Below, piece by piece: positions 34,441 to 47,379 of a stretch of 64,000 nucleotides of DNA. The stretch comes from Gossypium raimondii (Eukaryota; Streptophyta; Magnoliopsida; Malvales; Malvaceae): contig NC_068567.1 in the NCBI RefSeq assembly GCF_025698545.1, positions 3,100,001 to 3,164,000 of the forward strand, written 5' to 3'. The translations under genes were made by a program, and so were the position numbers. The notes beneath the pieces are model-generated. The model was not told the origin of the DNA, made no database searches, and saw nothing but the letters and a program-made list of their open reading frames with translations. Positions within the stretch are counted from its first letter, which is position 1. Each line of letters begins with the position of its first letter.

Positions 34441-35060
34441 CTGCCCCTCTTTACTCATTGTCGTGTAACGGGAATGGAGCAAAAACTTCAAAAAGAGCCA
34501 ATTTTGCCCAATTTAGCCAAATCTTGACTTATTGGTGCTTTTCTTCTTCGGTAGCTTCATTCCAGTCCACTGCGTCTTGTTACTTCGATCCATTCCACTA
34601 CAACTTCAGAGGATGAGATTTGTGGTTTTAGTCTGCTCCACTGCAATGTTAGGGAGATAAGACTTGTAACTCCAACCTGCTCCACTGCAATTGTAGGGAG
34701 ACCAGATTTGCTGTCTTCAACCTGCTCCACTGCAACTTCAGAGAGATAAGATTCACTATCTTCAGTCTACTCCACTACAACTTCAGGGAGATAATATTTT
34801 ATATGATCTGCTCTACTGCAATTTTAGAGATATTAGATCTGCAATTTATAGCTTCAATCTGTTCCACTGCACTTCAGGGGAATAAGATTTGCTATCTTCA
34901 GTTTGCTCCACTGCAACTTTAGGGAGATAAGACTTACTATGGTAGATTTAATCCGACCTACTGCAACTTTAGAGGTATAGGATTCATCGTTTTAATCCGC
35001 TCCACTGCAACCTTAAGGAGATAGGATTAGTAGCTTCAATCTACTCCACTGCAACTCTAT
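34441..35060 (-). repeat. Retroelement internal remnant with about 45-bp tandem repeats
   Basis: After the polypurine tract (34441-34453), CTGCTCCACTGCAACTTCAGGGAGATAAGATT-like units recur about 10-11 times (for example about 34636, 34677, 34722, 34768, 34812, 34860, 34905, 34950, 35000, 35040) with variable tails. There is no conserved coding domain. This is the 3' noncoding internal part of the minus-strand LTR element. Confidence 0.8.
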
Positions 35061-35109
35061 AATTACATCAATCTCAAAACTCTATATTTTTAGATTTAAT
35101 AGCAAAACA

Positions 35110-36408
35110 AATATACATAAATATAAAAATTTTGTAGGTCTAATTAACTTTTGTAACTTCAAAGAACATCAGCATTAGCCATTATTTTATTATAAGATAA
35201 GGCGAAATATGTGACTGCCGTGTAGGGCCAAACAACCATTATTTAATGATGAAGTCTTAATTTTTCTATTTTCAAATAATACTTGGAAGTCCTCATCTCA
35301 CGTTATTTTATATATTGACAAAAATATTTAAAAGTTTAAGTCCAAAACCTAGTTTGAATTACAATCATTAATAATTATTATAATATTTAAAATAAAAATA
35401 AATAAATGATAATTATTTAATTTAGGGTAAATATATATTAAAATTTTCTTATTAATAAATATCTACTTAATTTTTAAAAGATCCTCAAAACCAATAATTT
35501 GATCATCAAACCCACCCTTTTATTTTTCAATATAATCATATTTAATTTTTATACTTTTTGTATTCTAAAATTTCAATCTTAATTCAAAAATATCTGCTAA
35601 ATTTATTAATAAAAACAACATAATTTCGTTTAATATTATACGTTAATATCACATTATGTGTGATAATATATTTATTGTATAAAATTATTTAAAATTAAAA
35701 TATAAAATATAAAATCTAAATTTATAAAAATAGAAACCTATAACATATTTTAACTTAATTCTAATATGAAATTTCAACCGTTGTTTTGTGATTATTTGTT
35801 TTCTAGCCATTGTTGATTAATTGCATTTCATAAATATAAAATTTGAATTTTGATATTTGTACTATTTTTATCAGTTTAGTCCCTATATTTTTATTCTATA
35901 TATCCCGCTATTTCAATCTAATTTTCTGTTAAAAAATTAAACTAAAATAATGACACGTTGTCACGTGTAAAAAGTTTAGAAAATACTTGAAAATTAAAAG
36001 ATATTAAAAATTCAAAAAATTATAAAAATTCCCAAATCCAAAAATATTAGAACTTAGAATATTTTAAAATTTTAAAAATCATAACTTTTGAGTTTTAATA
36101 TTTTTGTGGAATTTATAAAACTATGATTTTGTGGAATTTATAAAACTATGATTTTTAAAATTTAATAAGTTTTAGTTTTTCTATATTTTAAAATTTTCAA
36201 GTGAATTTAAATATTTTGACACCCGGGAGCATGTCATTGATTGCTCTATTTTTTTTTTTAACATAAATTTAAACTGGGTCGCGGGAAAGTTGATAGAAAT
36301 TTTACATTACGGTCCAATTTAAAAGCAAAACAGCTCTGGTATATAATAGAATGCAAAGAATTAAAGGAGTCATAAGTCCAAATACTAAAGAGAGTTGAGA
36401 GAATCAAA
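35110..36408 (+). repeat. Upstream duplicated block of P450-4 (partner: 23066-24460)
   Basis: Collinear match to the P450-3 5' flank, including the four-copy array segment (35238-35395) and the G-box inverted-repeat element (about 35866-36315). A local 24-base repeat (GTGGAATTTATAAAACTATGATTTT twice, about 36109-36157) is new in this copy. Confidence 0.8.
36340..36348 (+). promoter_or_regulatory. Probable TATA box of P450-4
   Basis: TATATAATA lies about 60-70 bases before the ATG and is aligned with the weaker TATAATA before P450-3. Confidence 0.45.
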
Positions 36409-38350
36409 ATGAGTGGCTTGATGAAGCTTGTAATTCTTGTCCCACGTTCTTTGTTCTTCGCAGCTTTAGTAAAGTTCCTTTATGATTACCTGTGGAGACC
36501 TCTCCGTATACAGCAAATGCTGAATTCACAGGGAATCAGAGGACCTCCTTACAGATTCATCCATGGCAACAACAAAGAAGTTGCCAAAATGAGACAAGAA
36601 GCGTTAAGCAAGCCTATGGCTTTGAGGCATGATATATTTCCTAGAGTGCAGCCACATATTGACACCTGGATCAACAAATATGGTAAGATCCATGCATGTT
36701 TTTCACTATGATTTCTAAATTCTAGTTCTAAGAAAAGATTGACCCTTTTGATTATTTTATTTGGTCAGGGAGGAATTATCTTTCTTGGGATGGTGTTCGA
36801 GCTGAACTTGTGATTTCAGAACCTGAACTAATCAAAGAGGTTCTAAAAAATAGTGAAAAAGCTTTTCCCAAAAGGAAGCTTACAGTTTTCCTTAGCAAGT
36901 TATTAGGGAACGGGCTTGCGACAGTCGAGGGTGAAAAATGGGAGAAGCGACGGAAGTTGGGGAATTATGCTTTTCATGGGGAAAGCTTAAAGGTGAAACA
37001 CTCGTAACATGTGAATTAGTTCTCTAAATGTTGCTTACATATGTTGTTGCTTACATGTTGATGGATTGTTTGTCCAGAACATGACACCGGCAATAATTGC
37101 CAGCGTTGAAACAATGCTAGAAAAGTGGAAAGGCTATGTGGGCAAAGAGATTGAAGTGTTTGAAGAATTTAGATTATTAACTTCAGAAGTGATATCGAGA
37201 ACAGCTTTTGGTAGCACTTACTTGGAAGGGCAGAAAATTTTTTACATGTTGAGCAAGTTGGCAATAATTGCGAACCGAAGTTTTTTCAAGACCAGAATTC
37301 CTTGGATCAGGTATGTTCCCTCTAAGCTTAATTTATCCCTAATTTAAAATTGTTAATTCCCATGGATTTCGGGGTTTTTTTTCCATATATAGAGCTAACC
37401 TTGGTTTCCTTTCACAGCAAGTTATGGAAATCTGCTGATATTCTTGAGTCAGAAGAACTTGCAAATGAAATACAGGGTTGTGTGATGAAGATGATTAAGG
37501 AAAGAGAAGACAGAGTTGTGAATGGAGAAGCTGATAGCTTTGGCAATGATTTTCTAGGATTACTTGTAAATGCTTATCATGATTTGGATGACAAAAACAT
37601 GCTTTCATTGGGAGACTTGGTAGATGAGTGCAAAACATTCTACCTTGCTGGACAAGATACTGTTAATGGCTTGCTTGCATGGACAGTCTTACTTTTAGCA
37701 ATCCACGGAGATTGGCAAGAGAAAGCAAGAAGAGAGGTGATTGACATATTTGGTAACCAAAATCCACATCCTGAAAGCATTGTCAAACTCAAAATTGTAA
37801 GTAAACTATCAAACCAATTCAATATATATCTTGTCTTCCATGGATTTGAATAGTGACAGCAACATTAAATTATGTGATGTAATCTGACATATTTCTATTC
37901 TACAAACAGATGACCATGATCATTAATGAAACTTTAAGATTATATGGTCTACAAAATGGCATAATAAGAGAAGTTGGAAGAGAAGTTCAGATTGGAAATC
38001 TAGTGTTACCTGCTAATATAGATCTTTATATTGCAAATGTTGTACCTCAACATGACCCTCAACTATGGGGAGACGATGTCCATCTTTTTAAACCAGAGAG
38101 GTTCGCAGAAGGAATTGCCAAAGCTACCAATTACAATGCAGCTGCATTTTGTCCGTTTGGAATTGGACCTCGGTCTTGTGTTGGTATGAGCTTTGCAACC
38201 ATGGAAACAAAGATTGCACTCTCCATGATTCTTCAACGCTATACCATTTCTCTCTCCCCTGCTTATGTCCACGCGCCAATATCTGTTCTCGGCATTCAAC
38301 CAGAACATGGAATTCAAGTAATACTCAAATCACTGGACAGCAGTGTTTAA
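36409..38350 (+). CDS. CYP749A: P450-4: CYP749A-like cytochrome P450, intact, near-duplicate of P450-3
   Basis: Exons are 36409-36682, 36769-36992, 37078-37310, 37418-37796 and 37910-38350, giving 516 codons plus stop. Motifs and positions are as in P450-3: AGQDTVN 321-327, ETLR 377-380, KPERF 431-435, and haem loop FGIGPRSCVG with Cys 460. The clearest difference is just after ExxR. P450-3 reads LYGPANGLMRKVG; this gene reads LYGLQNGIIREVG, losing the Pro that all other copies keep. This is the SRS5 region, so its substrate range may differ. Intron 4 (113 bp) is 30 bp longer than in P450-3. Predicted ER-bound monooxygenase; substrate unknown. Confidence 0.95.
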
Positions 38351-38429
38351 TGTACATGGTTGCTATGAATTCAGGGTTTAACCTTTCTGGTTTATGAATT
38401 CTTCTTTAAGAGATTGCATTTAATATGTT

Positions 38430-38740
38430 AATTAAATGCTTACTCTACAATTTCGTGTTTTACAAATCACCTACTTAAATTGACTATGTTGTGTCTTTTT
38501 ATTAAAAAATAAAACTCTCCCACAACAAGATGTTATGCATACCGAATGGTGAGAACGATGTAGAAGATTCAAGAAATGAGTAAATTTTGGCTACACAAAT
38601 GATAATGTTGGCATCAAAGGACGGAGATACAACCCAATACCTTCAATATTTTCCCTACCATTGATGGTAACATTTGTGACTTCTTGATTTTGATGCGAGA
38701 GTTTTGTAAATCATTCCATTCCTATTATTATATAATACTA
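38430..38740 (+). other. P450-4 3' flank, uninterrupted version of the P450-3 flank
   Basis: This holds, as one continuous stretch, the sequence that behind P450-3 is broken by an LTR fragment and a hAT-like insert, and so serves as the reference for dating those events. It continues to CATTCCATTCCTATTATTATA, where the P450-3 side instead jumps to the P450 relic. Confidence 0.75.
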
Positions 38741-38999
38741 CACATGATGCTACAATTGTAAGGTCAACAAGTATTACTATTTGAAAGGTAGTACATTTCA
38801 GACACGTTTTGTGATTTTTAAAATTCATCAAAATTATAATATTTTTATTTTAAGAATATAAGAGTGAGTCGTTGTAGAATATTTAAAAAAAAAACTTAAA
38901 AACACCATTTAAGTCGATTCTGATGCAGATTTTCGTTAAAGTTTAAAGATTCCCAATTGATTTCTTAGGAGATTAAAATGAGTTTTTTTTTCCTTCGGT

Positions 39000-39775
39000 T
39001 ATACTGTATCTAGGATGTTTTTATTTTCAAACATGAACTAATTTTCTAAACACCTAGGGAGATGAACCCTATGATGAATTCTGTTGTTTGATTTTTATTT
39101 TACGCAATAAATACTTAGTTGTTTATTGTCAATTATGTGTGCCTAATTCTTAGTTTAATATTTCCAAATTATTTACCTAAATCAAAGGAGACATATACCC
39201 CTTTTAAGAGTAAATCTTGTGTAATTGAGTGGAGTTGCATGTAATCCTAGAAATAGGACGAAATAAACCTACCAGATTAGAGTCAAATCTAATAAGGGAA
39301 TCCATAGCACGAGTTAATGCGATAATAGGATTTTTAATTAGAAAGAAATTTCAATTAATCAATCTAAAGTCAGTTGCTCTTACTCTCGAAAGAGATATTA
39401 GCATAATTTAAGGATTTTTACAAATCAAGTTACTAAGTAAAGAAATTACGTAATTTAGATTGATAGCGACCGATGAAAGCTAGGTGAATTCTTTCCTAGG
39501 TATTGTTTCCCTTCTTGGTTGTTAATAGTTTATTTTCTTGATTTGTTATTTGTCGTTTTCGTTAATTAATTTAGTTAATTTTAGTTTTAATCAATCACTT
39601 ATTTATTCAGTTAAATAGTAGAAAAACGATAATTACTAGTACTTTTAGTCTTCCCGAAACGATATCTTTACTCACTATAGCTATATTATTAATTGATAGG
39701 TACTGCACTTACCTCAATCAAATTTTTAGTTAACTCACGACGCATCATTTATTAAATATTAATTGATAGGAGATC
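39000..39775. mobile_element. Probable noncoding LTR-retroelement remnant
   Basis: Noncoding sequence with retroelement-like phrases (TTGATAGGTACTGCACTTACC at about 39696, followed by AACTCACGACGCATCATTTATTAAATATTAATTGATAGGAG). TTAATTGATAGG occurs twice (39691, 39760). It separates P450-4 3' flank from the duplicated P450-5 5' flank. No coding domain or ends were identified. The ORF at 39229-39411 has no recognisable features. Confidence 0.4.
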
Positions 39776-39781
39776 AAAATC

Positions 39782-40395
39782 AAAGTTTGTTTTTGGAATT
39801 TTGGATTACCCAATCCAAGTTAAATATAAACCTTACGCATAAAAAGTACAACCAACACAAATAGTAACATATTTTAATAATAATTATATTTATCCAAATA
39901 ATCATATTTCTTAATTATTAATCAATAGATACAATTATACTTGTTTTAAGAATTAAAAGAAATAACTTTTCGCTATAATTTGGAACGTTTCCATTTGGTC
40001 AAATTTCGTAATTAAACTAAGTTGCTGAAGTGAAGAAAGCGTTATAGGCAGTGATGTTTTGTGTACGTGATTATTGTTAGGTTTTAATATAATACAAAAT
40101 AATATTCATTCTATTAAATTAATTTTAAATATTAAAATAAAATATTTTAAGAAAAATTTGAAGTCAAATTCAAAATGTTAATTTTATAATATAAACAATA
40201 AAATACTTATAGAAATCTTTCTACATCTTAATTTTTCTATTTAAAATTTCTAAAGTCAATTTAGTGTTAGTCAGATATGTTTTTTATTTGTAAAGGATCA
40301 TCTTCAATTACACATTCTTCTTTATATGTCTTCTTTTGCAAGACTGGCATTGATTGTTTCTACTCTTGTACCATTCGAGATAACATGCATCACTT
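39782..40395. repeat. Segmental duplicate of 28742-29440
   Basis: Collinear with the earlier segment (TTTGGATTACCCAATCCAAGTT..., GGAACGTTTCCATTTGG..., TTGTACCATTCGAGATAACATGCA). It forms the distal 5' flank of P450-5. Confidence 0.75.
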
Positions 40396-40685
40396 AATAA
40401 AATATTAATAGTTTTACAAATTTCGGTGATAAAAATCTCAAGTTAGGTGACATAACTACAAATTTTCAAAAATAAAAGGACCAAAAGTGTAATTTATTTA
40501 AAATTATGATTATTTAAATAGTATATATAACGTACGTCTCTCCTTTTTATCGAATATAGCTTGTTCACGTAATAATATATAATGATGAATGAATATATAA
40601 TTGGGAGCATCTCTTATAATTTAGAAGTAAAAAGGACAAAATAGCGTCAAACATCAGGTTGTAATTCAGAAGCAAGAGCAGAAAA

Positions 40686-42602
40686 ATGAGTGGCTTGATG
40701 AAGTTTGTAATTCTTGTCCCATCTTCTTTCTTCCTCGTAGCTTTGATAAAGTTCCTTTATGATTACTTGTGGATACCTCTCCGTATACAGCATATGCTGA
40801 ATTCGCAGGGAATCAAAGGACCTCGTTACAAATTCATCTACGGAATCAACGATGAAGCTACCCAAATGACAAAGGAAGCATTAAGCAAACCCATGGCCTT
40901 GACGCATGACATATTTCCCAGAGTGCAGCCACATATTTACTCATGTATCAACAGATATGGTAAGATCTGTGCATGTTCTTTCACTATGGTTTCAATCTTC
41001 CAGTTCTAAGAAAAGATGAACCCTTTTTGTTTTTTGTTTGATTAGGGAGGAATTTTCTTTATTGGGACGGTGTCCGACCTGAACTTGTGATTTCAGAACC
41101 TGAACTAATTAAAGAGGTTTTGAAAAATAGTGAAAAAACTTTTCCCAAAAGGAAGCCTACCATTTTCATTAACAAGCTACTAGGGAACGGGCTTGTGACA
41201 GTGGAAGGTGAAAAATGGGTGAAGCAGCGGAAGTTGGCGAATAACGTTTTTCATGGGGAAAGCTTAAAGGTAAACCCCTCGAAATATATGGATTAGATGT
41301 AAACTAATGTAAAAGAATTTTATATTATTGGAGAATTCTTTGGGCTGGACATGAGACCAGGAATAATTGCTAGCGTTGAAACAATGCTAAAGAAGTGGAA
41401 AGGCCAAGTAGGCAAAGAGATCGAAGTGTTCCATGAATTTAAATTATTGACTTCCGAAGTGATCTCGAGGACAGCTTTTGGTAGCAGTTACTTGGAAGGG
41501 GAGAAGATTTTTGAAATGTTGAACAAGTTGTCAATAGTTCTGAGCCGAAATCTTTCCAATACTGGAATTCCCTTATTCGTGTATATTGCCTCTAAGCTTA
41601 ACTGATCCCTCAATTTTTCCAAGATATAGAGCTAACCTTGATTTGCTTTTACAGCAAGTTACAGAAACCTGCTGATATGCTAGAGGCAGAAGAACTTGCA
41701 AAAGGAATACAGGACTGTGTGTCGAAGATTGTGAAAACGAGAGAAGACAAAGTTGTGAAGGGAGAGGCTGATAACTTTGGCATTGATTTTCTAGGATTAC
41801 TTATAAATGCCTACCATGATACGGACGAAAATAACAAACTTTGATTGGAAGACTTGGTAGATGAGTGCAAAACATTTTACTTTGCTGGACAAGATACTGT
41901 TAATTCCTTACTTGCTTGGATGGTCTTACTTTTAGCAAGTCATGGAGATTGGCAAGAGAAAGCGAGAAGAGAGGTGATTGAGATATTTGGTAACCAATAT
42001 CCAAATTCTGAAGGCCTTTCTAAACTCAAAATTGTAAGTAAACTGTCAAACCCTTTCAATACATTGTGTATACCCGGCATTTAAATCAAAGTCATAAAGG
42101 CTGTTAGTACATAAAAAATCCTGGTCTATACTCTTTAGTCTACTCTGACATATTCCTATTCTGCAAACAGATGACCCTGATTATTAATGAATCTCTAAGA
42201 TTGTATGGTCCAGCAGTTGGCCTATTGAGGAAAGGTGGAAGTGAAGTTCGGTTAGGAAATCTAGTCTTGCCTGCTGATATAGATATTCTTATTGCAAATG
42301 TTGCACTTCACCATGACCCTCAACAATGGGGAGATGATGTGCATCTTTTTAAGCCAGAGAGATTCGCCGAAGGGGTTGCCAAAGCTACCAATTACAACAC
42401 AGCTGCATTTTGTCCCTTTGGATTGGGACCTCGAACTTGTGTTGGTACAACCTTCGCACTCATGGAAGCGAAGATTGCAGTCTCCATGATTCTACAACGC
42501 TACACCATTTCCCTCTCCCCTGCCTATGTCCACGCGCCAGTATCTATTATCACCGTTAAACCACAACATGGAATACTCGAGTCACTGCATCACGATGCTT
42601 AA
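40686..42602 (+). pseudogene. P450-5: CYP749A-like P450, two lesions
   Basis: Exon equivalents are 40686-40959, 41046-41269, 41348-41580, 41655-42033 and 42171-42602, nominally 513 codons. Two defects are visible. The acceptor before exon 3 reads GGGCTG|GAC where all paralogs have CAG|AAC, and no nearby AG restores frame. TGA at 41842-41844 in exon 4 replaces a Ser codon, about 15 residues before the I-helix motif. The rest looks intact: AGQDTVN, GDWQEKARREV, ESLR, KPERF, haem loop FGLGPRTCVG. Three codons near the C-terminus are deleted. N-terminal and exon 2 sequence is close to P450-6. The lesions are few and the frame is otherwise clean, so inactivation is recent. A truncated product would lack the haem-binding half. 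Confidence 0.92.
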
Positions 42603-42609
42603 ACTACAC

Positions 42610-43400
42610 GGCAGCTAAGGGCTCAGCGTTCAACTCAGTTTGCTCATGTATTCTCATTTTAAGAGATGACATTTCATAGATCGGGGGCTTTTGCATTAGC
42701 AGCCACTTCCCTATTTATGCGCTCCTTCGTGCATAAATAACTGCAAATATCTGCTCATTTCCAAGATGGTAAGGCATGCAATAAATGAAAATGAAACACA
42801 ATTTATCATTTTAATAATTTATATTTTTAATTTTTAAATGATTAAATTAAATTTTTATTATTTTTTAATGTTCAAGTTCGAACCTAATTCATATTGTAAA
42901 TGAGACTAATTTTTTTACCTAAACTCATTTTTTGGGCTTAATATTTTTACTCAAAATATAAATAGATAATAATTATTTAATTTATGAGTAAATATATATA
43001 TTAAAAATGTATTAACAATAGAAGTAATTAATAAAAATCTACTTAATCTTTCAAAAAGCCTCTCAAAATCAACTATTTGACCAATATACTAATCATTCTG
43101 TTCTTTAATTTAATCATTTTTATACTTTTGTGTTTTAAAATAGTAAATTTATTAACAAAAATAACATTGTTTCTTTTAATATTATATAAAATAACAAGTT
43201 AATGTTATATTTCGCACGAAAATTTTGAAATTTTATTTTTAACATAATTTTAGTAAGAAATTCCTATGGTTGTATTGTGATTATTGTTTTTGCAGCAATT
43301 GTTGACTAATTTGCATTTGTGATGACGCATGGTAGATGGCTCCCAATAAAATATTCATAAATATAAAAAAATCGAGTTTTATTAAGATAATTTTAATTGA
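42610..43400. other. Intergenic DNA, partly array-derived flank
   Basis: Mostly AT-rich. TGTTGACTAATTTGCATTTG...GGTAGATGGCTCCCAATAAAATATTCATAAATATAAAA (about 43303-43372) matches 23073-23145 before P450-3, so part is old duplicated P450 5' flank. No gene was seen. Confidence 0.5.
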
Positions 43401-43606
43401 TAAATTATGTGTAAAATATTATTTTTAGCCGAAGTAGGTGGTATGCCAACTCATTTTAGGGACCACATGACCCCACTATCCCAAAAATCTATTATTTTTA
43501 AATTTTTTAATGTTCATATAATCAAGATGATGATTGGATTATCAAAACATATATATACAATTTAATTGCAAGAGCACAGAGTGTTATTGGACAACAGTTA
43601 GAAGAG

Positions 43607-43783
43607 GTGAGATTCTTGCACGTGTCCTGTATACTCGGTGGGACTAAATTGGAGCCTACGTTTATTAGTGCTTTGCTAGAAAGATAGAGACTCGAGACAC
43701 ACACATTTCATTTTCTGTGCGATGGTGATATGATTACACTTGAGGATGTGATATTAGAACTTGGTCTATTGGTTGATGGGCCA
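43607..43783 (+). pseudogene. Plant mobile domain (PMD) fragment
   Basis: Frame 43607 reads a PMD-like stretch: VRFLHVSCILGGTKLEP, ISALLER, stop (TAG), then LETHTFHFLCDGDMITLEDV and LELGLLVDGP. It aligns with the ALVKRW..ETHTFHF.CGEC..TL.DVAL region of the PMD pseudogene at 3370-5238, though from a different subfamily. Only about 59 codons remain and the reading stops on both sides. Transposon debris between P450-5 and P450-6. Confidence 0.75.
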
Positions 43784-44532
43784 ATAATTTAGGGAAATTT
43801 GAATAAAAATAATACCAAACATATTTAGTAATTTAGGGAAATTTTAATAGCTTCACATTCTTCAGCCTATAAATAGTGGATTCATGTCATGAGTTGCAGG
43901 TCAAAGCTCATGATGAATGCACACAAAGCGTCTTATGGAGGTCACCAATTTTGGTTGACACTAGAAATGAAAAGAAAATGTATATTTTTTATAAAAGAAT
44001 ACTAGGTGGCATTTTTTGATTGGCCACCAATTTTTTTAATGTTAAAAATTGGATTAAAATTTATAACGGATAATACTTTAAGTACTAAATTAAGTTAAAA
44101 AAACTTTAAGTACCAAAATTACTGGTGAATTAGACAAAAATTAGTGGTGAGAATGGAGGTTTAGAGAGAAATAATGCTTCATTATTTTATTCATTCCCAA
44201 TAAGCATGGATATGTAATCAGTACATAAGTTAAAGAAACCGCAAATGCCAAAATCACTCAACACGTATAGCCTCCTAGTTCAGCTGATGCCGACGCTTTT
44301 AAGGTCAACAAGGAAAACAATTTGGCAAGTATGGTACATTTCAGCAGGAAAGTTGCACACGTTTCTTATACACACTTATGAACTATTGTATGGAAAATGT
44401 CTCACGAATACGTCCAACCTACTTTGAACGAGAACGAGGATTGCAAATGCAATTTTGCTCCTTCACCACTTTTGGAGTGCTCCTAATGATGCTATTATGA
44501 ATGGGAAAATGGTTAAAGTTTAGAGACGAAAA

Positions 44533-46587
44533 ATGAGTGCCTTGATGGAGCTTGTAACTCTTGTCCCATGTTGTTTCTTCTTCATAGCTTTAATAAAGTT
44601 CCTTTATGATTACCTATGGATACCTCTCCGTATACAGCATATGCTGAATTCACAGGGGATCAAAGGACCTCCTTACAGATTCATCCATGGCAACAACAAG
44701 GAAATCGCCAAAATGAGACAAGAAGCATCAATCAAACCTATGGCCTTGACGCATGATATATTTCCCAAAGTGCAGCCACAGATTTACTCCTGGATCAACA
44801 AATACGGTAAGATCCATGCATGTTTTTCACTATGGTTTCAATCTTCTAGTTCAATTAAAAGATGGACCCTTTTTTTGCTTTTTGTTTGATTAGGGAGGAA
44901 TTATCTTTTTTGGAACGGTGTTCGAGCTGAACTTGTGATTTCAGAACCTGAACTAGTGAGAGATACTAAAAAATAGTGAAAAAACTTTCCCGAAAAGGAA
45001 GCCTACCATTTACCTTAGCAAGCTACTAGGGAAGGGGCTTGTGACGGTTGAGGGTGAAAAATGGGCGAAGCAGAGGAAGCTGGCGAATTACGCTTTTCAT
45101 GGGGAAAGCTTAAAGGTGAACCCCTCGAAACATGTGATTAGTTGTAAACTAATGTTAAAGAATTTTATATTGTTGGAGAATTGCTTTTGCAGAACATGAC
45201 ACCAGCTGTAATTGCTAGCGTTGAAACAATGCTAGAGAAATGGAAAGGCCAAGAAGGCAAAGAGATTGAAGTGTTCCATGAATTTAGATTATTGACTTCA
45301 GAAGTGATATCAAGAACAGCTTTTGGTAGCAGTTACTTGGAAGGAGAGAAGGTTTTTGCCATGTTGAACAAGCTGTCAATAATTATGAGTCGAAATCTTT
45401 ATAATACTAGAATTCCTTTGATCAAGTATGTTCCCTCTAAGCTTAATTAATCCCAAGTTTTTCCTTAATTGTGTTTTCCACCCCCATGAATTTATTTTTC
45501 TCCTTATATATGGCTAACATTAGTTTTCTCTTCTAGCAAGTTATGGAAACCTGCCGATATGCTAGAGTCTGAAGAACTTGCAAAAGAAATACAATATTGT
45601 GTGATGAAGATGGTTAAGAAAAGAGAAGACAGAGTTGTGAATGGAGAAGCTGATAGCTTTGGGAATGATTTTCTAGGATTACTTGTAAATGCCTATCATG
45701 ATTCGGACAAAAATAACAAGCTTTCAATGGAAGATCTGGTGGATGAATGCAAAACATTCTATTTTGCAGGACAAGATACTGTTAATGCCTTGCTTGCCTG
45801 GACAGTCTTGCTTTTAGCAATCCATGGAGATTGGCAAGATAAAGCAAGAAGGGAGGTGATTGGCATATTTGGTAACCAAAATCCACAACCGGAAGGCATT
45901 GCAAAACTCAAAACTGTAAGCAAACTTTCTAACCATTTAAGACCGCACGCATTGTGTTACAGTCAATATTTTGTAGTTTCGACTCTTTCTACATTGATAT
46001 TCATTGCTAATATTTACCACAATTAATTGCGATAACATCCATCATATACAACACTGCCATAATTTAAATCCCCGGTGTATGCTAGCATGAGTTTAGAACA
46101 TTAGATTATGTGATGTTAATCTTATATATTCCTATTCTGTATACAGATGACGATGATCATTAATGAAACTCTAAGATTGTATGGTCCATCAAATGGAATG
46201 TTGAGAAGAGTTGGAAGAGAAGTTCAAATGGAAAAGGTAGTCCTCCCTGCTAATATAGATATTCTAATTGCAAATGTTGCACTTCACCATGACCCTCAAC
46301 TGTGGGGAGAAGATGTGCATCTTTTTAAACCAGACAGATTTGCGGAAGGGATTGCCAAAGCTACCAATTACAATACGGGTGCATTTTTTCCCTTTGGATT
46401 GGGACCTCGAACTTGTGTTGGTATGACCTTTGCAACCACAGAAACCAAGATTGTTCTCTCCATGATCCTACAACGCTATGCTATTACCCTTTCCCCTGCC
46501 TATGTCCACTCACCAATACCTATAATCAGCCTTAAACCACAACATGTAATTCAAGTAATGCTCAAGTCACTGCATAGCGATGCTTGA
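44533..46587 (+). pseudogene. P450-6: CYP749A-like P450 with a 2-nt deletion in exon 2
   Basis: Exon equivalents are 44533-44806, 44894-45115, 45193-45425, 45537-45915 and 46147-46587. Exon 2 is 222 nt where every paralog has 224. The deletion lies between about 44955 and 44967, in the codons following SEPEL, and a TAG at 44974-44976 ends translation after about 118 residues. All splice sites, AGQDTVN, GDWQDKARREV, ETLR, KPDRF and haem loop FGLGPRTCVG are otherwise intact. KPDRF (Glu to Asp) differs from all siblings. It has the appearance of a very recent null allele; a base error in the assembly would look the same. Intron 4 (231 bp) is the longest of the array. Confidence 0.88.
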
Positions 46588-46589
46588 TG

Positions 46590-47379
46590 TTTCATCGCTG
46601 TTGTTATCAACAATCTGAAAAAGATGGGTATGAATGCATTTAATACGTATTATCGAGTTAAGGGTTATGAATAGTTTAGGCATTAAATAAAAATAATCTA
46701 CATAACCATTAGGAATTTAGAGTTTAATAAAAAAAATTATTTCATGTCTATTATCTCTTCTTTTACAACCACTTTCTCCTTTTCTCTATCTAATATGTGA
46801 TCTAATTGCAAATACATACCAACCAAGTCCCCTTACGTACACAATTTATTATCAATTTAATCCCTTTATTTAATTTCCTTTTCCATTCAACACATTTAAG
46901 TTAAAACAGTAGTGCTATTTAAATAACACGTTTTATATTAATTTTAATTGGTAAATAAATTCATTATAAATTATTTTATTACATAATAAATCTATAAAAA
47001 ATTTATTTTTATGTAATAAATAGATATATATTTATTGAAAAATTAATATAAATTAATAAAATTAACATTACAAGAAAAAATTATTATAAAATCATTATAT
47101 AAAATAAATATAATTTTAATAAACTTTAATTATTTATTACTTTCATAAATTTCTAATAAATTGAAATTTTATGATATAAGTCTAATTTAACATTCTTATT
47201 TTTGCTCTCTTTATTCTCACTTTATTATATTACTACAATTAAACACATATTTCATTATTGATTTTAATCTCATTTTTTCAATAATTTATCTCAATAGATA
47301 AATTCTGTCCTTCTTAGTCATTTGCAGACCATGGGCCTACTCACACTTCTCCCTCATAGCTGATGTAGTTGATACAGTG
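46590..47379. other. AT-rich intergenic DNA, nothing recognised
   Basis: No coding, RNA or terminal-repeat signal was seen. Confidence 0.55.
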
